DNA of 64,000 nucleotides. Source: Streptomyces justiciae. GTDB lineage: Bacteria; Actinomycetota; Actinomycetes; Streptomycetales; Streptomycetaceae. The notes beneath the pieces were generated by a model, which saw nothing but the letters and a program-made list of their open reading frames with translations, was not told the DNA's origin and ran no database searches. Each line of letters begins with the position of its first letter. The stretch's first letter is position 1. The DNA is taken from contig NZ_JADDXU010000014.1 in NCBI RefSeq assembly GCF_015163075.1, positions 62,001 through 126,000 on the forward strand, given 5' to 3'. The position numbers and the translations under genes were made by a program. Positions 51,861 through 60,112 of this stretch are shown here, in pieces.

Positions 51861-53984
51861 GTGTCGATGCTCCTGCTGAAACTCTCGGCAAGAGACCTGC
51901 TCACGCTCAATTCAAGGCGCAGGATGGTGCCTCATCTCGCCGAGAGGTGGAAGCACTTCCGGCGTTCCGAGGCGTCACTGACCGAACGCTGCGCCTGGGC
52001 CGAGAGCCTGGTCAACCTCGCCAACGACTTGGTGGCGGCGGACCGCGGCAACGTACAGATGGTCGTCGAGTGCGCGGCGACGGTGGATCAGCCCGAGGAC
52101 CCGAACGACCTTCGTCTCGTCGACGTGGTGCTCATCGGCAGACATCCGGACAGCCATGAGCTGTCAGTGCAACTCGTCGAACTGAAACGATGGTCCACGG
52201 TGACCCGGGTCGAAGCAGCCACCGCCGACCTGGTCCACGTACCCGGGATGATGGAGCCCAAGAGGCACCCAGCCCTCCAGCTACAGGAGTACTACCAGCT
52301 CTTCACCGGAGACCGAGGACCGCTGAGCGGACTGGCCTTCGAGTGCGGTGGCTTCGCCTACCTGCACAACGCCACCGACGAATCCGTCAAGCCACTGATG
52401 GACATCACCGCGCCCACGGGCGTGTACGCGCGCATGTACACCAACGACGGCCGCGACCGGCTCCTGACGGATCTCCGCAAGCACTTCGCGGAAGACGGCG
52501 GCGACGCCGCGGCCGAAATACTCCTCAGCCGGATGAACCTGCGGAACACACCCTTGCTCGATGCGATGATCCGGTCACGGGGTGAGGACACGGTGTTCAC
52601 TCTGCGCGGGCGGCAACGGCAGGTCGCGGAGGACATCCTGGACACTGCTTCCGTGGTTCTGGGGGACCCGGACCAACCCGCTCTCGTCCCGGACGACAGA
52701 CGTGTCGTGTTCCTCGTGACCGGTGGCGCCGGGACCGGGAAGAGCGCCATCGGTCTGCAGGTGAAGGCGGAACTCGAAGCCCAGGGGCGAACTGTCAAGT
52801 ACGCCAGCGGCAGCCGGGCCTTCAACGGCGCGATGCAGGAGCACGTCGGTTACGGTGACCGGGAGTTCAAGGAGAGCTTCACCTACTTCAGCAGCTTCGT
52901 CACACCGCCAGAGCCTCCTCTGGACGTACTGATCTGCGACGAAGCACATCGCCTCCGGGACCGTTCGACGAGCCGCTTCTGGAAACCCGAACAACAGGGC
53001 ACACAGCCTCAGGTGGACGAGTTGCTCGACGCATCCCGTCTGACCGTGTTCTTCCTGGACCGGAGTCAGACCGTACGGCCGAACGAGGTCGGCACGGTCG
53101 AGCTGATCGAGGACGCCGCGAAGCGGCGCGGTGCCACATTGGTCCCCTATCAGCTCCGCGAACAGTTCCGCTGCGGAGGGAGCGACGCATACGTCCGCTG
53201 GGTACGAGCAGTCCTGGGGCTGTCGGAGGACCAGCCGGAGGAATGGACGCCGGACGGGCTGATGCACATCGAAGTCGCCGATACTCCCGAGGAGTTGGAG
53301 CGGATCATCCGCTCGGAAGCCCTTGCCGGTGCTACGGCCCGTATGGTCGCGGGCTATTGCTGGCCCTGGACCAAACCGCAGGGCAAGGAGAAGCGTCTCG
53401 AGGCCGATGTCCGCATCGGCGGTTGGCATCGCCCGTGGAACGCGGACAGCGAGACCTTCTGCGAGAACGGCGCGCCCCCGTCGAGAATCTGGTCCGTGAA
53501 CGAGGCAGGGCTCGACCAGATCGGCTGTGTGTACACGGCGCAAGGGCTCGAATGGGACTGGTGCGGCGTCATCATGGGCGACGACATGGTGCGCCGCGAC
53601 GGGCATTGGGTGTTCCGGCGTGGCAAGGACCGCAAGGAGCCGGGAACCAGCATCAGACGAGTGGCGGAACCAGGGTCGTTCGACCCTAAAGTTCGGGCGA
53701 GCAGTCTCACTGACGACGACTTCGCCCGGTGCGTTCGCCACGCTTACCACGTGCTGATGACGCGTGCGAGCCGTGCGACTGTCCTCTACTCCACGGATGA
53801 GGAGACGAGGACTTACTTGAAGGCGCTCGTGGGCGAGGTGCACGTTCACGGGCTGCGTCCCACGTGGGAGAACCTCCCGCCCGAGGCCCGGGAGCCGCAT
53901 CTTCCGCGCCCGTCCCGCAGTGGCAGGCGCCGCTCACGCAGGCGGAGGAGGACCGCGCCGTCCGGACAGAATCCCTTGTTCTGA
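51861..53984 (+). CDS. PD-(D/E)XK-like nuclease fused to DUF2075-like helicase (copy B)
   Basis: A 707-residue paralogue of the previous gene. The N-terminal nuclease-like part has RLVDVVLIGRHPDSHELSVQ and LVELKRW. Walker A VTGGAGTGKSAIGLQ (near 288), DVLICDEAHRLRD (near 358), FFLDRSQTVRPNEVGT, LREQFRCGGSDAYVRWV and IGCVYTAQGLEWDWCGVIMG align with copy A. The C-terminus is Arg-rich (GRRRSRRRRRTAPSG). GTG 51861 is the start (ATG 51867 is an alternative). The paralogues are clearly diverged, so they may recognise different targets or form a heteromer. A strong hairpin terminator follows. Confidence 0.82.
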   Translation: MSMLLLKLSARDLLTLNSRRRMVPHLAERWKHFRRSEASLTERCAWAESLVNLANDLVAADRGNVQMVVECAATVDQPEDPNDLRLVDVVLIGRHPDSHELSVQLVELKRWSTVTRVEAATADLVHVPGMMEPKRHPALQLQEYYQLFTGDRGPLSGLAFECGGFAYLHNATDESVKPLMDITAPTGVYARMYTNDGRDRLLTDLRKHFAEDGGDAAAEILLSRMNLRNTPLLDAMIRSRGEDTVFTLRGRQRQVAEDILDTASVVLGDPDQPALVPDDRRVVFLVTGGAGTGKSAIGLQVKAELEAQGRTVKYASGSRAFNGAMQEHVGYGDREFKESFTYFSSFVTPPEPPLDVLICDEAHRLRDRSTSRFWKPEQQGTQPQVDELLDASRLTVFFLDRSQTVRPNEVGTVELIEDAAKRRGATLVPYQLREQFRCGGSDAYVRWVRAVLGLSEDQPEEWTPDGLMHIEVADTPEELERIIRSEALAGATARMVAGYCWPWTKPQGKEKRLEADVRIGGWHRPWNADSETFCENGAPPSRIWSVNEAGLDQIGCVYTAQGLEWDWCGVIMGDDMVRRDGHWVFRRGKDRKEPGTSIRRVAEPGSFDPKVRASSLTDDDFARCVRHAYHVLMTRASRATVLYSTDEETRTYLKALVGEVHVHGLRPTWENLPPEAREPHLPRPSRSGRRRSRRRRRTAPSGQNPLF

Positions 53985-54032
53985 AGGGGATCTGAGCGCT
54001 GCCCTGACCAGCATGGAACCGGGCGGTGAAAG

Positions 54033-54059
54033 AGTGGCGGGCTCACCGGGCCCGCCACT
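54033..54059. terminator. Bidirectional terminator
   Basis: AGTGGCGGGC (54033-54042) and GCCCGCCACT (54050-54059) form a perfect ten-base stem with a seven-base loop, between convergent genes. Confidence 0.85.
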
Positions 54060-54067
54060 TGCCCGCG

Positions 54068-54196
54068 TCAGAAGAGCAGGCGCGCTGCCGCCGTGAGCGC
54101 CGCCAACACGAGGTTGGACACGACTCCCGCGGCGGCGCCCACCAGGACCTCACGGGGCCAGGTGCGACGCGCAGGCTTGTACTCGTCAGTGTTCAC
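54068..54196 (-). CDS. Small single-pass membrane protein, 42 aa
   Basis: GTG at 54196, with GAGGAG eight bases upstream, opens a 42-codon frame: NTDEYKPARRTWPREVLVGA and AAGVVSNLVLAALTAAARLL. One TM helix covers residues 18-40 after a basic N-terminus. It is convergent with the helicase genes and shares their terminator. Function unknown. Confidence 0.55.
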   Translation of the reverse strand: MNTDEYKPARRTWPREVLVGAAAGVVSNLVLAALTAAARLLF

Positions 54197-55114
54197 TGGG
54201 GCCACTCCTCGGTGATGGATTCGGAATGGCAGGGATCGCCCTACCGGGCAGCCGCCCTCACCGTGAAGCGAGGTCCACTTGGTGGCACCGCCGTTCGTCA
54301 TCCACGACCGCTGAGGCGGCTCGCGAACGCTGCTCGCGTACCCTCCGGGAAGGTGCGCAGCGTGAACGCACCTTATCGCACCGTGCAGTTGAGAGCTCCT
54401 TGCTGCGACGCGGTCATGTGGCAGCAGTTCCACAGGCCTTCGGCCGGGACTCGTACGGACAAGGCAAAGTGCAGCCCGACCATTTCGGAGCGTCACCAAT
54501 GGTGACATCGCTCGGCCGGCGAGCGCTGATTACTGGCCGTACGACAGTCCTTTGGGCAGCGTGATTCTGGAGGCCGAGCGGCCTTACCTGCGCGCCTGAC
54601 GGGAAAGCAGCGAACTCATGCGCCCCAAGGTGCACATCGCTGAGCTGGCCGAAGAGTGAGGCGCGGTTGGAAGTAGTACGTGGGGCTGGATCACGCGTGG
54701 CGACGCACCCTGCGCCGCCCGGTGAGCAAGTCGTCGCTCAATCCGCCCTCAGACAGGGAGTTATACCCGCGCACTGGCCACAGCCGGCTCGACGGCAGCT
54801 GCTCTCAGCGTGCGGTGGGGTGACAGTGTGCTGCCGGGCGTTGGGGAGGAGACCGAGCGGATGCGCCGAGGGAGTCTGCCTCTTCAGGTGTCTTCCGCCT
54901 GGTCGTAGGTTTGGTTCATGCGGGTGTGATTCCGGAGGCTGTCGCTGAGTTGCGCCCTGTTGATGGCATCCTCGCGGACATGTCGCACTCCTCCAGGGCT
55001 GAATGAGATGCATCGGCCGTGATGGAGTCCGTGGCGTGGGCGGAGTTGCGGGAGTTGGCCGGCGTCGCTGGCCCGCCGCCGTCTAGCCGCAGACACGCAT
55101 CCGCCCCGACCCGG
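54197..55114. other. Gene-poor 918-base gap
   Basis: No supported gene. A minus-strand stretch near 54894-54995 reads REDAINRAQLSDSLRNHTRM and looks like the end of a lost protein. The rest is frame-poor. This is probably accessory remnant DNA before core sequence resumes. Confidence 0.4.
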
Positions 55115-55720
55115 TCACGCCGTAAGGGAAGGCAACACCACCGCATCCAGGTACCCAAGCAGGAACTCCCGGTCCGGCGGCTGGTTCGCCACCAAGGGGC
55201 GGGCCATCAGGGCGCCCACCAGGACGTGAGGGACATACGCCAACGCCGGGCAGTCCGGGCTGACTTCGCCTCGGGACACCGCTCGCAGCAGGATCGCTTC
55301 CAGGCCCGTCGGGTCCGGGTCGACGATCAGGTCCCGTAGGGCTCGTAGCAGGTCGGGGTCGGTGTGGACCGCGTGGATCAGGCCCCGCATCAGGGCGGTC
55401 TCCTTGCGGAGTTCCTCGTCGTCCATGCGGCTCACCACCTCGTGGAAGTCGCCCTGCAGGGAGCCGGTGTCGATGTCGCCCACCGCCTTGCCCTTGGTGT
55501 GGCGTAGTGCTTGTGCGACCAGTTCCGGCTTGCCTTCCCACTGGCGGTACAGCGTGGCTTTGCTGCAGCGGGTGCGGGTGGCCACCGCCTCCATGGTCAG
55601 GGACTCGTAGCCGACCTCGCGCAGGAGGTCCAGCACCGCTGCGTACAGCTCCTTCTCGCGCTCGGGGGAGAGGCGGCTGCGGCGTGTGCGTGGCGTGATG
55701 GCCTGGTCCGTCGCTGTCAT
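55115..55720 (-). CDS. TetR-family regulator (A)
   Basis: A 201-residue repressor. The HTH is LLREVGYESLTMEAVATRTR, then CSKATLYRQWEGKPELV. The C-terminal ligand domain is helical. GAGGTG lies six bases before the ATG at 55720. Divergent to the second TetR gene over a 108-base interval containing two CGAAAC(C/G)GTTTCG palindromes, so they probably share operators. The overlapping longer minus-strand frame is rejected as non-coding in its N-terminal half. Ligand and targets unknown. Confidence 0.87.
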   Translation of the reverse strand: MTATDQAITPRTRRSRLSPEREKELYAAVLDLLREVGYESLTMEAVATRTRCSKATLYRQWEGKPELVAQALRHTKGKAVGDIDTGSLQGDFHEVVSRMDDEELRKETALMRGLIHAVHTDPDLLRALRDLIVDPDPTGLEAILLRAVSRGEVSPDCPALAYVPHVLVGALMARPLVANQPPDREFLLGYLDAVVLPSLTA

Positions 55721-55746
55721 CCGCGGCACCTCGTTCGAGCTTCGAG

Positions 55747-55806
55747 CGAAACGGTTTCGTTCACCTTGAGGGTAGCCTAGAGTGAGGTGAATACGAAACC
55801 GTTTCG
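55747..55806. promoter_or_regulatory. Twin palindromic TetR operators
   Basis: CGAAACGGTTTCG (55747-55759) and CGAAACCGTTTCG (55794-55806) are 13-base palindromes in the divergent interval. Their flanks TTCACCT and AGGTGAA make a larger mirror dyad about the midpoint. They probably bind the two adjacent TetR proteins. Confidence 0.75.
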
Positions 55807-55828
55807 GTCGCGAAAAGAGGCCAGGGGT

Positions 55829-56461
55829 ATGACAGCCATAGCGCCAGGGGCAGCGACAGTCAGCCCGCCCGCCCCGGCCAAGCCCGGTCGTCCCCGCGAC
55901 TCCGGCGCTGACGAGCGCATCCTGCGCGCCGTCGTCGACGAGCTCTCCGACCACGGCGTCGCCGGCTTCCGGATCAACAACGTCGCCGCGCGTGCCAAGG
56001 TCGCCAAGCGGACCCTCTACAGCCGTTGGGCCGAGCGGGACGATCTGATCCTCGCCGGGCTCAACACCCTGGCCCTCGACCTGGTCCCGCCCCGCACCGG
56101 CAGCCTCGTCGGCGACCTCAACGTGCTCTACGACGACATCGCCGCCGCCCTCGACAGCCCGCGCTGGCTCATCGCCGCCCGCTGTTCCTTCGAGCTGCCC
56201 AACTACCCTGAGCTGTACGCCCTGTTCCAGCGCGACTGCATCGACAAGCCCCTCGCCGTCGTCGAGGACGTCCTCCGGGACGCGCAGCTGCGCGGCGAAC
56301 TGCGGACCACCATCGACCGCTCCGTGGCCGCCGAGACCTTCACCGGCTCCATCGCCGGGTTCAGCTCGCACATCGCCCGGCTGCGGGGGGTCAGTGCGCG
56401 CGGGGTGCGGGAGCAGTTCCTTGATCTGTTCTTTCGGGGGCTCGACGACGGGGCGGCGTAG
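55829..56461 (+). CDS. TetR-family regulator (B)
   Basis: A 210-residue repressor. The N-terminal HTH is LSDHGVAGFRINNVAARAKV, then KRTLYSRWAERDDLI. The ATG at 55829 follows GAGG; the frame is open from 55787. The C-terminal domain is of the type with LIAARCSFELPNYPELYALF. The pair of divergent TetR genes around shared palindromes suggests cross-regulation. It is convergent with the ThrE-like exporter. Confidence 0.86.
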   Translation: MTAIAPGAATVSPPAPAKPGRPRDSGADERILRAVVDELSDHGVAGFRINNVAARAKVAKRTLYSRWAERDDLILAGLNTLALDLVPPRTGSLVGDLNVLYDDIAAALDSPRWLIAARCSFELPNYPELYALFQRDCIDKPLAVVEDVLRDAQLRGELRTTIDRSVAAETFTGSIAGFSSHIARLRGVSARGVREQFLDLFFRGLDDGAA

Positions 56462-56553
56462 TCACTCGCGCCGAGGAAGGTCCGGAGGGTGTCCGGCGGG
56501 ACGGGCCGGAGGAGGTTCCGGAGAGCGTCCGGCGGGACTGGGCGGAGTAGGTC

Positions 56554-57807
56554 TCACTCGCCCTCCCCCCGCCCCGGTCCTGCCAGCGTCGCCCCCACCA
56601 CCATCCCCACCGCGATCGCCGTCACGATCGTCACCAGCTTCAGCAGGTCCCGGAAGCCCTCGATGACGTAGCCGCCCGCCAGCGTCGTCAGGCCCCGCAT
56701 GCCCAGTGAGCCGACGGTGAGGGTGAAGAAGCCGGGCAGGAGGAGGACGAGGCGGGGTGGGCGGTGCGGGGCGCGGGCCAGGATCGTGGATACGGCCGTC
56801 AGGACCACCGCCGCCACGAACGTCCCGCCCGTCTCCCCGATCAGCTTCGTCACCAGCGACTGGACCGCGACCGTCACGTACACCAGCGCCAGCAAGGGCC
56901 AGAACAGGCGGTACGGGATCGCGAACGCCAGGACCGTGCCCGCCGTGAACACGATCCACGACAGGAACAGTGCCCAGCGCGGGAGGTCGGCCTCCGCCGC
57001 TATGTCGAAGAGGGCGCGGGTCGAGGTGCCTGTCGCGTAGACGCCGAGCAGCACGCCCAGATACAGCTGGACCAGCAGGAACACCGAGCTGACCAGGCGG
57101 ATCGCGCCCGTCGTCATCCGTCCCGCCGCCAACTCCGCCGTCGCCGCGCTCAAATAGTCGCCGGGGACGAAGTAGAACAGCGCCGGGAGCATCAGCAGGA
57201 CCGGGCCGCCATGGGCGGGGGTGCGGGCGAACGCCTCGATCGTGACGACCGAGATCACCGTCGAGACGAGCAGGGGGAGTACGGCCGCGAGGCGCGGTAC
57301 GCGGTCCGCCGTGACCGCCAGGGTCGCCGCGATCGTGGCCAGGACCGCCGTGGTCGCGATCTCGTACCACGTCGGCTGCATCAGCGGCGCGAATCCCAGC
57401 GCGAACAGCACGATGCCGATCAGCTTCGCCCACCAGGGATACGGCGGGCTCGACCCCTCGATGCGGGCGAGCGCGATCCCCGCCCGCGTCACGTCCGTAC
57501 GGCCCGACCGTACGTCCGCCAGCAGCGGCTTCAGCGCCGTGACCTGGTCGAGCCGGAACACCTCCGGGACGCCGCGCACGGTGACGGTCCGCGCGGTCCC
57601 GTCCGCTGCGGTGACCGTCAGCGTCGCCGCGTCCGGGACGAGGAGCAGCGACGCGTCACCGCCCAGCGCCCTGGCCGTCGTCGTCACCGTCTCCTCGATG
57701 CCCTCCGCACCCTCGCCGCTGGTGTTCAGCAGCAGCCGGGTCAGCCGGGTGAGGAGGTCGGCGAGCTCGTCGAGCCCCGGGGCGACCGCACGGGACGACT
57801 CCACCAC
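56554..57807 (-). CDS. ThrE-like threonine/serine exporter
   Basis: A 417-residue protein. An N-terminal soluble domain (residues 1-115, DELADLLTRLTRLLLNTSGE, GGDASLLLVPDAATLTV) precedes about ten TM helices in two blocks: AKLIGIVLFALGFAPLMQP to FYFVPGDYLSAAT, and LFLSWIVFTAGTVLAFAIPY to the end (FFTLTVGSLGMRGL). This is the ThrE family, which exports threonine and serine from the cytoplasm in Corynebacterium. Start 57807 has TAGGAGG six bases upstream; the long upstream extension is a repetitive non-coding frame. Confidence 0.82.
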   Translation of the reverse strand: MVESSRAVAPGLDELADLLTRLTRLLLNTSGEGAEGIEETVTTTARALGGDASLLLVPDAATLTVTAADGTARTVTVRGVPEVFRLDQVTALKPLLADVRSGRTDVTRAGIALARIEGSSPPYPWWAKLIGIVLFALGFAPLMQPTWYEIATTAVLATIAATLAVTADRVPRLAAVLPLLVSTVISVVTIEAFARTPAHGGPVLLMLPALFYFVPGDYLSAATAELAAGRMTTGAIRLVSSVFLLVQLYLGVLLGVYATGTSTRALFDIAAEADLPRWALFLSWIVFTAGTVLAFAIPYRLFWPLLALVYVTVAVQSLVTKLIGETGGTFVAAVVLTAVSTILARAPHRPPRLVLLLPGFFTLTVGSLGMRGLTTLAGGYVIEGFRDLLKLVTIVTAIAVGMVVGATLAGPGRGEGE

Positions 57808-57861
57808 CCACGGCCTCCTACGAACTCCGATGCGATCGACGGCCCCCACGGCGGCCCCGCA

Positions 57862-57935
57862 GAAAGCCCCCAGGCGGCCCTCGCAGGCGACCCCGCCGAA
57901 AGCCCCCAAGGCGGCCCTCGCAGGCGGCCCCCACA
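57862..57935. repeat. Two direct repeats of about 36 bp
   Basis: GAAAGCCCCCA(A)GGCGGCCC followed by TCGCAGGCG occurs twice in tandem. It lies in the 395-base gap between the ThrE-like and permease genes. Confidence 0.7.
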
Positions 57936-58001
57936 AACGGCCTCCTCCACCCTGCTGCTTCGCCGACCGGCCCGGCCACGCGGGTGAGCCGTACGGGCGA
58001 C

Positions 58002-58070
58002 GTGAGCGCAGGAGAGGGGGGAGCGCGAGCGCAGGGGAGGGAGGAGCGTGAGCGCAGGAGAGGGGGAGGA
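58002..58070. repeat. Three 23-bp tandem repeats
   Basis: GTGAGCGCAGGAGAGGGGG-type units start near 58002, 58025 and 58048. They are purine-rich on the plus strand and lie upstream of the permease. Confidence 0.75.
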
Positions 58071-58202
58071 CCGCCTCCACCGCCTCCACCCCCTCCACCG
58101 ACCGCCCCCTCACGTCACCCCAACGGCCCAAGCCACCATGCGAGCCCCCCGAAACCCCCCGAGGCTGGCAGCACCCCAACTGCCCAGCCCCGGGAGGGCT
58201 TC

Positions 58203-59672
58203 ATGGCATCGATGGACGTGCCCGCCGACGTGCCCAAGCGGACGCAGACAGCGCCGCCGACGCAGGCCGCGGCAGTGCGGGCCACCCCCGCCCCCGTTCT
58301 CACCTGGGTGACCCTGGCGCTGATGACCACCTCCTCGGTGGCCAGTCTGCGGGCCGCGCCGACGATGGCCGTGTACGGACTCGCCTGCGTGTTTCTCTAC
58401 CTTGTCCCGGCGGTCGTCTTCCTGCTGCCCACCGCGCTGGTGTCGGCGGAGCTCGCGTCCGGGTGGAGCGGTGGTGTCTACCGGTGGGTGAGTGAGGGGC
58501 TGAGCAAGCCGCTCGGATTCCTCGCCGTGTGGTGCCAGTTCGCGATGACGATCTTCTACTACCCGAGCCTGCTCGCGTTCGTCGCCAGCACCATCTCGTA
58601 CGTCATCGACCCCTCCCTCGCCTCCAACGGCCTCTACACCGCCATCGTCATCATGGTCCTGTACTGGACGGGCGTGTGGGTGTCGTCCCGGGGGACCAAG
58701 GCCCTTGCCGGGCTGTCCAGTTGGGGGCTCATCATCGGGACGCTCGTGCCCGGCACGATCCTCGTCGTGCTCGGCATCGTCTTCCTCGGGCAGGGCAACC
58801 CGTCCGCCGCGCCGATGACCGCCAGCCATCTGCTGCCCGAGTGGACCGGCCTCGCCAGCCTGGTCCTCATCGTCAACAACTTCCTCTCCTACTCCGGCAT
58901 GGAGATGAACGCCGTTCACGTGTCGTCGCTGAAGGACCCGGCCAAGGAGTACCCCAAGTCCATGTTCCTGGCGATGGGGTTGGTGCTGCTCATCTTCATC
59001 CTCCCCGCGCTGGCGATCAGTTGGGTCGTGCCCGCCGACCAGACCAGTCTCACCGCCGGTGTGATGCAGGCCTTCAACGCCTTCTTCTCGTACTTCCACA
59101 TCGGCTGGATGACCCCGATCGCCGCCGTGATGCTGGTGGCCGCCTCCCTCGGCGGCATGCTCACCTGGCTCGCCGGGCCGTCCAAGGGCCTGCTGGAGAT
59201 CTCCCGCAGCGAGGGCTATCTGCCGCCCTTCCTGCAGAAGCTCAACAAGTACGGCATCCAGCAGAACATCCTGGTCACCCAGGGCGTCGTCACCACCGCC
59301 ATCGCCCTGATGTACGCGCTGATCCCGAACGTCTCCAGCGTCTACTGGATCTTCTCCACGATCACCACGCAGGTGTATCTCATCGTCTACCTGCTGATGT
59401 TCGCCGCGGCCATGCGGCTGCGGAAGACCCAGCCCGACCATCCCCGCGGCTACCGCGTGCCCGCCCTGCACCTGATGTGCACCGTCGGGCTGCTCGCCTC
59501 CGTCGCGGCCCTCGCGATCGGCTTCGTGCCGCCCTCGCAGTTCGGCGGCGGCAGCGTCTGGTCGTACGTCCTCCTCATCGGCGGCGGCCTGGTCATCCTC
59601 GGCCTGCTCATCCCGTACGCCTTCCTCAAGTTCCGCAAGCCCACGTGGCGCACGGAGAGGAGCGCCTCATGA
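58203..59672 (+). CDS. APC-superfamily amino acid permease
   Basis: A 489-residue, 12-TM permease related to the glutamate:GABA-antiporter/YjeM group. The N-terminal VTLALMTTSSVASLRAAPTM and GVYRWVSEGLSKPLGFLAVW are typical APC helices 1-3; the helix 6 region is YSGMEMNAVHVSSLKDPAKE. GGGAGG precedes ATG 58203. The stop overlaps the next start (ATGA), and that gene overlaps the dipeptidase in the same way, making a tightly coupled operon likely to import or exchange an amino acid or dipeptide product. Confidence 0.87.
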   Translation: MASMDVPADVPKRTQTAPPTQAAAVRATPAPVLTWVTLALMTTSSVASLRAAPTMAVYGLACVFLYLVPAVVFLLPTALVSAELASGWSGGVYRWVSEGLSKPLGFLAVWCQFAMTIFYYPSLLAFVASTISYVIDPSLASNGLYTAIVIMVLYWTGVWVSSRGTKALAGLSSWGLIIGTLVPGTILVVLGIVFLGQGNPSAAPMTASHLLPEWTGLASLVLIVNNFLSYSGMEMNAVHVSSLKDPAKEYPKSMFLAMGLVLLIFILPALAISWVVPADQTSLTAGVMQAFNAFFSYFHIGWMTPIAAVMLVAASLGGMLTWLAGPSKGLLEISRSEGYLPPFLQKLNKYGIQQNILVTQGVVTTAIALMYALIPNVSSVYWIFSTITTQVYLIVYLLMFAAAMRLRKTQPDHPRGYRVPALHLMCTVGLLASVAALAIGFVPPSQFGGGSVWSYVLLIGGGLVILGLLIPYAFLKFRKPTWRTERSAS

Positions 59673-60112
59673 GCCCCACCCGGTTCGCCTCCGAGCACAA
59701 GTGGATCTACCTCGGCGCGATCCTCGTCCTCGTCGTCCTCGCGATCATCGGCATCGTCCAGTACGAGAGCGTGAAGTCGACCAACGAGGCCGCGGAGAAG
59801 GCCAACAAGCTGGCCGACGCCGCCGAGGACGCCGGCTATCCGCGCCCCGACACCGAGGTGATCGAGCGGGCGCTGGGCACCGACGGCGGGATCGTCTGCG
59901 AGGACCCCGCGACCGCCCTGCGGTCCGCCCTGTGGAAGATCAACGTCTCCAACGGGGCCGCGTTCGTGGGCCAGCGACCCGTCATCGGCGACACCAAGGC
60001 GCTGCGGGCGGAGGCCAAGATCCTGGAGATCTACTGCCCGGAGAAGCTCGACCGGTTCAAGGACCGGTTCGACGACCTGAAGACCGACGACACGGTGAGG
60101 CGGGACGCATGA
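59669..60112 (+). CDS. Single-pass membrane protein of the permease operon
   Basis: A 147-residue protein. One TM helix (residues 12-33, WIYLGAILVLVVLAIIGIVQ) is followed by a short coiled coil (KSTNEAAEKANKLADAAEDA) and a polar extracellular domain with two Cys (IVCEDP, IYCPEKL) that could form a disulfide. Both ends overlap neighbouring genes (ATGA), so it is made with the permease and the dipeptidase. It may be an accessory subunit. Function unknown. Confidence 0.75.
   Translation: MSPTRFASEHKWIYLGAILVLVVLAIIGIVQYESVKSTNEAAEKANKLADAAEDAGYPRPDTEVIERALGTDGGIVCEDPATALRSALWKINVSNGAAFVGQRPVIGDTKALRAEAKILEIYCPEKLDRFKDRFDDLKTDDTVRRDA

Noticed and set aside
56764..57987. 407-codon plus-strand frame opposite the ThrE-like exporter
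   Set aside because: Antisense shadow with Arg/Asp-rich composition.
57808..58179. N-terminal extension of the ThrE-like protein by 124 codons
   Set aside because: It reads through direct repeats, and TAGGAGG at the 57807 start is far better.
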